The notes below the pieces were generated by a model. That model ran no database searches and was not told the origin of the DNA. It saw only the letters and a list, made by a program, of their open reading frames with translations. A program made the position numbers and the translations under genes. 64,000 nt of DNA from Mactromeris polynyma (lineage: Eukaryota > Mollusca > Bivalvia > Venerida > Mactridae). Shown in pieces: positions 56,318-64,000 of the stretch (position 1 is the stretch's first letter; each line of letters opens with the position of its first letter). The stretch lies in contig JASFXZ010000026.1 in the NCBI GenBank assembly GCA_032209605.1, positions 2,976,001 through 3,040,000 on the forward strand. Reading direction: 5' to 3'.

Positions 56318-57495
56318 ATGATTTTTAGAATGGTAAAGACCTATAGCAGAGTATATGATTTTAAGAATGGTTAAGATAGAAAACAGAGTTTATGATGATG
56401 TTTGGAATGGTTAAGACCAATAGCAGAGTTTATGATTTTTAGAATGGTTAAGACCAATAGCAGAGTTTATGATTTTTAGAATGGTTAAGACCAATAGCAG
56501 AGTTTATGATTTTTAGAATGGTTAAGACCAATAGCAGAGTTTATGATTTTTAGAATGGTTAAGACTGATAGCAGAGTTTATGATGATGTTTAGAATGGTT
56601 AAGACTGATAGCAGAGTTTATGATGATGTTTAGAATGGTTAAGACTGATAGCAGAGTTTATGATGATGTTTAGAATGGTTAAGACTGATAGCAGAGTTTA
56701 TGATGATGTTTAGAATGGTTAAGACTGATAGCAGAGTTTATGATGATGTTTAGAATGGTTAAGACCTATAGCAGAGTTTATGATGTTTAGAATGGTTAAG
56801 ACATATAGCAGAGTATATGATGTTTAGAATGGTTAAGACCTATAGCAGAGTTTATGATGTTTAGAATGGTTAAGACATATAGCAGAGTTTATGATGTTTA
56901 GAATGGTTAAGACCTATAGCAGAGTTTATGATGTTTAGAATGGTTAAGACATATAGCAGAGTATATGATGTTTAGAATGGTTAAGACCTATAGCAGAGTT
57001 TATGATGTTTAGAATGGTTAAGACCTATAGCAGAGTTTATGATGTTTAGAATGGTTAAGACCTATATCAGAGTTTATGATGTTTAGAATGGTTAAGACCT
57101 ATAGCAGAGTATATGATGTTTAGAATGGTTAAGACATACAGCAGAGTTTATGATGTTTAGAATGGTTAAGACATATAGCAGAGTTTATGATGTTTAGAAT
57201 GGTTAAGACCTATAGCAGAGTTTATGATGTTTAGAAAGGTTAAGACATATAGCAGAGTATATGATGTTTAGAATGGTTAAGACATATAGCAGAGTTTATG
57301 CTGTTTAGAATGGTTAAGACATATAGCAGAGTATATGATGTTTAGAATGGTTAAGACATATAGCAAAGTTTATGATGTTTAGAATGGTTAAGACCTATAG
57401 CAGAGTTTATGATGTTTAGAATGGTTAAGACATATAGCAGAGTATATGATGTTTAGAATGGTTAAGACATATAGCAAAGTTTATGATGTTTTGCA
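56318..57495. repeat. Satellite 4: 37-bp tandem repeat, ~31 copies
   Basis: Unit TATGATGTTTAGAATGGTTA + AGACCTATAGCAGAGTT (37 bp). The left part carries GATTTTTAG with ACCAAT, then a set of 40-bp GATGATGTTTAG units with ACTGAT; the rest is the 37-bp form with ACCTAT or ACATAT alternating. The change of variants in blocks shows local amplification. Confidence 0.97.
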
Positions 57496-58218
57496 CAATT
57501 AAATTAAGTAAGGAGTTCACATTTTTATTGAAAAAGAACTAGCTACTTGATGGCCAAAGTGCGTGCAATGGCAAATAAAGTCAAATCAAATATTGAGGCA
57601 TGGGGTAATTAAATTCCACAAGATACCAAAATGAAGCATGAATTAAATAGAATTAATGTATGTTTCGGTGCAAGATGGAAAATATTTCACCTACTCAACT
57701 CCTGAAAATATTGCATCGGCTGCTTACTTGGTGCAATAACTTTCGATCTTACTCCCAAACATACAAATATCCTCTATTTATTAATGTGAAATGGTATCCA
57801 TATGCTTAAAGGTATGTGCCCAACATCAATACAGCTTTGTCACAGATTTACAACTACAATGTACATGTATAATCTGTTTTATATCTGAATGCTAATATAC
57901 TTTGTATTATGTCTCCAAATATTTCTATTTTAATAATTAACAAATATATCAATTATCATTAGCCATTGGCGAATTATTGGTTTACATTCAAATAGAATGT
58001 TTTGAAACATATTTTTGTTCAGTATAATTATGCTTTACCAAATATTTATTGAATATGTTCTATGCTGTATTTAGTTTTCTTTGAAGAATGCTTTATCGAT
58101 TATCAGTATATTCGGTTGAAAAGGCTTTGAACTACATAATGTTAATCTAGTATCAAGCGATATGTTATTTTAACCTATTATTGCAATTTTTATAATAAAT
58201 TTAATGCCAAGATATCCA
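57496..58218. other. No gene recognised
   Basis: AT-rich flank between satellite 4 and the Harbinger left end. Confidence 0.5.
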
Positions 58219-58365
58219 GGGGGCCGTTTTATCAATATTTCGGTCTTACGACCTGTCTTATCTTACGACCAAAAGTTACGACTCGGTCTTAAGTCCGTTT
58301 TATCAACGCGGTCGTAACTGTCTTGGTCTTAGCTACGACGCGTTCCGGTCTTACGACCAATTATA
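58219..58365. promoter_or_regulatory. Harbinger left terminal/subterminal region with repeated GGTCTTACGACC
   Basis: GGTCTTACGACC is at 58242-58253 and 58347-58358, with shorter relatives TCTTACGACC (58261), CGGTCTTAAG (58284), CGGTCGTAAC (about 58309) and TGGTCTTAG (58324). CCGTTTTATCAA occurs at 58224 and 58295. Such clusters near transposon tips are usually transposase or Myb-protein binding sites (inference). The region also has to contain the promoter of the gene at 58438. Confidence 0.6.
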
Positions 58366-58437
58366 CGGCGACACTGTCAGAAATGACGTCATCCGCTCAC
58401 GTGAAACAATTATCGTCTGTAAACAAAAACAACAACA

Positions 58438-61400
58438 ATGGCTTGTAACACCATAAAGCGTAAAGCGAATTTTAGCGATCGTGAGATAGCCAAAGTTGTT
58501 GAGCTTTGTGTGGCTCATCACGCCGTGTTAACGGGGAAGCACGGTGACGTGGATGGAAAGGATAAGAATAAATGCTGGGTAGATATTGTAGAGAGGTAGG
58601 TAAAAAGAAGTCAGTATAGTATCTGTTAAAATCATAAAAAAACAGCTCCGCTCCATAAAGAGAAATGTAAAATCATTTTCAAAAATGGATCGATAATGCT
58701 GAGTAGATGCACACATTATAAGCATGTAAATATCATGGATGAAAAATGCCAAACATGTTAAATGAATGACTTACCTCCTTAACTGTTGTCAAGAATGTTA
58801 ACACTTCCTGCAAATCCTATATGTCCATTATGAATACTAACACAATATTTCATTGGCATAAAATAAATGCTTTTTTAATACGCTGGCATTTGATCTGAAC
58901 CAATGAAGTTAAACCGCAACAATCCTTATTACTTCCATCCGTCATTTATATCCAACACGCGTACCTCCAATGTATCAATGAATTAAAAATGACACTGTAA
59001 AAAGCAATGTTCACACAATAAAAGCATTAACTGTTTCTATAGAATATTAAACTTTTTTACACATTCAACTATTGGAATTTAAAACTCTGTGAACCGAGCG
59101 AAATGACAAAACAATACTGCTATCAAGTATACAAGTTTATTTTACTACCTGTGACGTAATATTGTGCTGTCTGTGACGTAATACCGTCGGGCAGATCAAA
59201 GGGGTTAGTTTGTAATATACATTTATAGGCTCTCGAGTAGAATTGTTGACACTTGGTTACCGTACTTATTCTAATAGATGCATCTAAGACATAAAAAGTG
59301 ATTTGTTTAACTTTATTAAATGCACCCATCCTCTAAAAAAGCTTATTAGGGAATATTACATACAAAGAAATATTTATAATAATAATAAAACCATTAGTCA
59401 ATTTCATCATTATGCATTGTCAGATTCATTATTTAAAAATCTGTATTTTGCAGAGTAAACAGTGTTGGCGGTAACAACAGAACGTTGGAAGACGTTATAA
59501 AGAAATGGAAGGATTTAAAGGTAGTGTTACAAGCTTCATTTTATGTTTGGTAGTTTCACCCATGTAATAGACTGATATGGATAAGCAGTTTGATTGACCT
59601 CAGACATGCATGTTGATTGAGCCATTAATTTAATATTGTGTGTAATCAATATCCAAATTGACAAAATCCATTCTCTGTAATTTAAGTTCACACAAATTGA
59701 AAATTGATATACCCTCTAGAAATATCAATATGAACCTGCCACAAAAAAATGCAAGTCCTGTATGTACAAGTTCATCAATAATTTCGTTTTGCTAACTCAA
59801 TTTCTTTACAGAGCCAAACAAAAAAGAAGGAGCAAAGGAGGCGAAGAGAGATGCTTGAGACGGGTGGTGGAGAGGCCCCAAGCGATTTAAAGGACTGGGA
59901 AGACAAGGTTTGTCATGTTAAAGATATGATTTCTTAAAATCAATTAAAATAATAGATTTTTATTGAATTGATTTCATAAGTAAAATTTAAAAAATTCTGA
60001 ATTATATTTAATTCGGATTGTTCACTAAATTTGTATTGTTATGACTGCTTATTTTCCATTACATCTCTAGTGTCTGTATTTTTTACTATTGAATAAGTAC
60101 ACACTATTGTTTTACACAATAATTAAGCATATTGTAGCAAACTACAAACCCCAGATGCCATTCATACTCCATGTAGTTATTTTTATTGTTATATTTTTAG
60201 CTTATAACAGTCATTCCAGAGGCAAGTCTGATGGGGATATCGGGGGGTGATGATATCTTTGCATCCAATAACAGTGGTAATGATGTTTCGTTTGCTAGAT
60301 TTTTATTCAACCTATATTTTCTTTTAAATATTGTTAATTTCAAAAAATTTGAAATGTCTTTCTTTCGTTTTTTTATAAAATTTAAGCAGTAATATATGAA
60401 GAACGGTTTAACTATGAAACGGTATACACTTAATGTAGTAAGTAATTACAAAAATATTGCTAAAAAGCAAATATATTTCTTCCCTAATGCATATAAACAA
60501 CCTTAAAATTTTCAGCTCAAGAATTGGTCGAGACAATAGTTGGCGACACAGCGTTGGTCCATGACAAGTCCGTGAATATTCAGGTGAGTGATAGCATAGG
60601 AACACTTATGTTGTCTATCATCTGTCATACTGTCGGGTATTGTTTCCATAAAAAATACTTTTTCATGTTGTTGTTTTTTGAACCGTATGATGGTTTGTTT
60701 TTGCTATAAAACTGTAATTGAAACTGTTAAAAAACAAAATTGTAACCTATGGAGTGTCAGCAAGGAGTTACTATAATTTGACATAGTGACCAATTTTATG
60801 ACCTCATATGACCCAAATTCAAATTTGGCCTGTATTTCATTGATATAAACATTCTCACTAAGTTTCATGCAGATCAGTTAAAAGATGTTACCTCTAGAGT
60901 GTTATAAGTATATAGTGTTGTTGATTGACAAAGGAAAATGGCGACAGACACAGGGTGATACCAATAGCTCACCAAGTGCTAAGATGATATGAAAATAATA
61001 ATCAATATCCATTCCATTGAAGGTGTCCAGTATTATTCAAGACAATGAAAGTCAGGATCCAAGTCCATCCTCATCCAAAAAGAAGCGGTAAAGAATAATT
61101 GCACATTAACAAATTCAATAATAAAACAAATTCATTTTCTATTAACAAAAATCCAATTACCTTAACATTTAAAAACTAAAATTAAAGTGTCTTTGTTTGA
61201 TTTGATAGTATTCATACACAAATTAATTCTGTTCTTATTTCAACTTAAAATGAAAATCAGCTTTACATGATTTATTTTTTTCAGAACCACAATGAATTTA
61301 AGTGATGCGCAGATAGATTTTTATTCATCAAATGCTGAGCTGGCCAGGGAAAAAATATTATTAATACAACAACAGACGAAAACTGAAAAAGAGAGGGAAC

Positions 61401-61477
61401 GCTTTTTCAATGCCGCTGCTAGTAGAATAGAATCTTCAGGCTTAGGAGATATGTATCGCCTATTTACCGAACAGTAA
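58438..61477 (+). CDS. Myb/SANT-like DNA-binding protein of a Harbinger element, seven exons
   Basis: Exons: 58438-58595, 59454-59520, 59812-59907, 60201-60276, 60516-60583, 61023-61087 and 61285-61477. All boundaries are GT-AG and phases agree throughout, giving 723 nt and 240 residues. The ATG has a strong context (A at -3, G at +4). Residues about 10-80 form a Myb/SANT-like domain (FSDREIAKVVELCVAHHAVL, WVDIVERVNSVGG, TLEDVIKKWKDLK), followed by a basic stretch (KKKEQRRR). The middle is acidic and low-complexity, with a nuclear-signal-like SSKKKR at the exon 6/7 join. The C-terminus is a charged helix (ELAREKILLIQQQTKTEKER). In Harbinger elements such a protein binds the tips and helps bring the nuclease to the nucleus; NAIF1 is a vertebrate relative (family knowledge). 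AATAAA at 61584 is a plausible poly(A) signal. The exon 6 acceptor (ATTGAAG) is weak in pyrimidines and is the least certain boundary. Confidence 0.85.
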
Positions 61478-61583
61478 GCTATAGAAATATTGTAACAATC
61501 AAATTGTATCATAACAAATTATAAACAAATGATTCAACATTGATTCTAAAACATTTTTATTGCAATTCAATTGTACACTGAGC

Positions 61584-61589
61584 AATAAA
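61584..61589 (+). promoter_or_regulatory. Candidate polyadenylation signal for the Myb-like gene
   Basis: AATAAA 107 bp after the stop codon at 61475-61477, in an AT-rich context. Confidence 0.45.
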
Positions 61590-61599
61590 AAAAATGGCA

Positions 61600-62234
61600 A
61601 ACAAAATATTTGTAAACGAATACAATTCAGAATAAAATTTACAACTACCATAACTGCAATATTTACCTCCATTAATTTTAAATGTCGGCCACTTTGATAG
61701 ACAAAAATGATAAGCCCTTATAGTAGTAAGTTCCAAATATGTGATACTTGAGAAAACAACAATAGAATTTCCATATGACAACCATTCTTTATACAAGTCA
61801 CTGAGCAAAATTCCCTCATGAGCATAATAAAAAAAAAAAATTATCATCTTTTAAATTATATTCCCTATAAACTCGAAGGAAACTTGCCTAATAAAAGTGA
61901 CCGACAATTCAGAACAAGGGAGGTAAATATTGTCGTAGCTATGTTTTGTCCAACTTTTATTGAAATAAATATAGTCCGGAAAATTGCTTAGAGAGAATTA
62001 CTGTTAGTATCAATAGTAACAAGTACTAAATCATGCCATCAGTAAGGCATTGTGAAAAAAATATTCATCTTAAAACATGTTAAGAAAATAAAAATTTAAA
62101 TAATGTTTTCAGGTGAAGACGAGCATGGCAACAGCATATAATTGAATAAAGTGCAGAAGAAATGATATGTTTAATTAAAGCCAGTGTTTAAATATCTGTA
62201 TTTGTTGTTTTCGTTATTGTTAAATATTAAAAAA
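61600..62234. other. Intergenic region between the convergent Harbinger genes
   Basis: AT-rich sequence holding the 3' UTRs of both genes. An A-run lies at 61831-61840. No other gene seen. Confidence 0.5.
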
Positions 62235-63685
62235 TTATAAGAACAAATCAACAATTTGCTGCCTGTACGCAGCAGCACCAACATCCACAATGGCTATATT
62301 GTTGGCATTATCATTATTTAAGTCAGGTGCCTCAGGCATCGGAATATTATGTGAAATACAAAAATTGTGCAGTCTTGCACATGCTGTAATTATTTGGCAG
62401 CATCTGTCCGGTTTTCGGTAAAGACAGCCCCCTGTCTTATGAAGACACCTGAAAACATGAAGCATTTTATAAACTTGACTAGTAAAATATACAATGGAAA
62501 ATATTATGACAATAAGCTAACTGGTTGTAGCACAAATGTGACCACTCATATACATACATAGCACATCAATTACAACAGAAGTCAATAAAAAAGTTTCCAC
62601 TTATGAAGCGTTAAAAGTGCTATATTACCATGCTCTCCATCACCATGTATTGGTTGTAAGTAAATGGTATCTATTTCAATCACAAATTCAATTGACCTCC
62701 AAATAAAATGCACATAATTACTGGATGATAACAAAGTCAAGACCATATTGTCTTATTACCCACAGTCCCGTTGTCAATGAGGCATGTCATCGGATAAGAT
62801 CAAGATTGAACACTGGACCAGGACTACATATTACAGTAAGAAAGGATATAGGTGTACCTAAATCGGGATTTCATCATGCCAAATGCCCTCTCTACAACCA
62901 TTCTGCCTACCGAATGGGCATGATTATAACGCTGTTCCGCTGCTGTACCAGGCCTCAATACTGGCGTCAACAAATACTTTCTCAGGGGGTACCCTCCATC
63001 CCCTAACAGGTGACCAATGTTGGCAGTCTCTATGTGTCTCTGTTAAACCGAAAACAGAACATTAGTTTGTATTACAAGAAATAATAAAGGAAGCATGGAG
63101 AAATATTTGGATTTATGTAGATTTTCAACACTTTTGTCTCTCAATATATATATGCGAGTTTTAAGATTGCACAAATTGATTACTTGATGTATGCTTTCAG
63201 CGGTTTACAGTGAAATCATAACTTGTAAATATGTATTATGTTATATCCCTTTGTGATGAAGGGCATGGATTTTGTGCTCCGTGAATTTTATGGAAAATCT
63301 ATGCCTTTTGTCAGAAATATTTTTGCATAATTGATATAAAACATGTTAATATGTTTTGAATGCAATAAACTATTGAATTGAATATAAATCAGTAATTAAG
63401 CAAACAAGTGATTACTGAGGATAATTTATTTAACGCAAACATCTTGACAAAGCACGACAAACAAAGGGCGAAGAGAAGTAACAATAGCTCATCTAGTTAT
63501 TATGAATCAGTATATTATCACATTCAATATTGTCAAGAGAATTATTGTTTTGGTCTGGCGTGCACTCGAAAAATTAGGTTAGCCCAAAAATGTTAATTTG
63601 AAAAGAAATTACCTTCAGCCCACAGTTGTCAAAGATAGATGCGTCGTGGGTTGAACCCGGCCATCTTGCAACTATGTCAGTGAAT
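62235..63685 (-). CDS. HARBI1-like: HARBI1-like DDE nuclease (3' three exons, 5' part outside window)
   Basis: Minus-strand exons: 63685-63613, 63039-62858 and 62448-62235. Boundaries are GT-AG with matching phases. They give FTDIVARWPGSTHDASIFDN, then IGHLLGDGGYPLRKYLLTPV, GTAAEQRYNHAHSVGRMVVE, RAFGMMKSRFRCLHKTGGCL, CCQIITACARLHNFC and an Ala/Asp/Asn-rich tail ending VDLFL. LLGDGGYPL carries the second catalytic Asp and VVERAFG the catalytic Glu of the DDE_Tnp_4/HARBI1 fold. The first Asp (usual DGTH context) must lie upstream, beyond 64000. No stop or frameshift is visible across about 155 residues. It pairs with the Myb-like gene at 58438. Transposase or domesticated nuclease cannot be told apart from this piece. 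Confidence 0.88.
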
Positions 63686-63699
63686 CTGTAATGAAGATC

Positions 63700-64000
63700 A
63701 AACATATATGTACTTAAATTGACTAAAATATTCACTCAATTATTAGAATGAACAAAAACAATCATTAATAGCAATACATATTGCCACTCAAAAATAGTTA
63801 ATGTTACATGATCATTAAAACAGAATTAAACATACCTTAAAAATTTATGCTATTAATAGCTACATTACTTTTCATAAATTCATACCGAAAACAAAATTAT
63901 TAATAACAAGTTATTTGAAACACAACAGTGAACACATTTTTATCCTCTTTAAATTTTTAATGATTATAGGTCAAAAATAACACAGGTGTGTGTATGTAAT
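63700..64000. other. Presumed intron of the HARBI1-like gene
   Basis: AT-rich, upstream (on minus) of the acceptor at 63686-63687. I see no exon here, so the next one lies outside the window. Confidence 0.5.

Larger units (their letters stand above)
58219..64000. mobile_element. PIF/Harbinger-type transposon, left end to window edge
   Basis: The left end begins at about 58219 (GGGGCCGTTTTATCAATATT) and is unlike the AT-rich flank. It carries repeated GGTCTTACGACC words. Inside are the two genes expected of an autonomous Harbinger: a Myb/SANT-like protein on plus and a HARBI1-like DDE nuclease on minus, arranged tail to tail. The right end, its terminal repeat and the first exons of the nuclease lie beyond 64000, so target duplication and full length cannot be checked. 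Both genes lack visible damage, which indicates either recent activity or selection after domestication. Confidence 0.75.

Noticed and set aside
61027..61087. Alternative acceptor at GTGTCCAG (61028) for exon 6 of the Myb-like gene
   Set aside because: It gives an early stop in the resulting frame, whereas the acceptor at 61022 keeps the phase.

Overview
The window looks like AT-rich, intron- and repeat-laden metazoan nuclear DNA. A lophotrochozoan, most likely a bivalve or other mollusc, is my best guess. The reasons are a secreted protein of the kind usually labelled 'short-chain collagen C4-like' in molluscs, Tc1, mariner, Harbinger and pogo-like DNA transposons, several non-LTR retrotransposon fragments and very large tandem arrays. 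There is no sign of operons, ribosome binding sites, prophage or CRISPR.

Only three spliced coding units are convincing. (1) 17090-24420 (+) is a three-exon gene for a 258-residue secreted protein: signal peptide, short coiled coil, then a Cys-rich C-terminal domain. The 72-nt middle exon is easily missed, and intron 1 is 6.2 kb and full of transposons. (2) 58438-61477 (+) is a seven-exon gene for a 240-residue Myb/SANT-like DNA-binding protein with every splice phase consistent. (3) 62235-63685 (-) is the 3' part of a HARBI1-like DDE nuclease gene, three exons visible, running off the right edge. Genes 2 and 3 converge and lie behind a terminal-repeat-like left end at about 58219. Together they form most of an apparently intact PIF/Harbinger transposon, or a domesticated pair derived from one.

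Layout. 0-5 kb: LINE 3' fragment, then a degenerate approximately 190-bp repeat array in both orientations. 5-16 kb: Tc1 copy with terminal repeats, gypsy-like gag remnant, second Tc1, pogo-like MITEs, tRNA-like sequences. 17-24 kb: the C4-like gene, whose intron holds a LINE inserted into a MITE plus a Tc1. 25-34 kb: LINE ends, third Tc1, a MITE that has become a 17-bp minisatellite, a tRNA-Phe gene, two mariner remnants and a long perfect hairpin. 34.7-38.3 kb: a degenerate LINE on the minus strand. 38.5-51.8 kb: three tandem arrays (20 bp, 34 bp, about 231 bp) covering about 13 kb. 51.8-58.2 kb: no recognised gene, two terminal-inverted-repeat elements, a hairpin, a MITE and a 37-bp array. 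58.2-64 kb: the Harbinger element.

The strongest points for follow-up are the two-gene Harbinger element, the growth of minisatellites from inside a MITE, the nested LINE-in-MITE insertion with a readable target duplication, and the strand-switched chimeric monomers spread through the 231-bp satellite. All identifications come from reading the sequence and from family knowledge; no database search was run.
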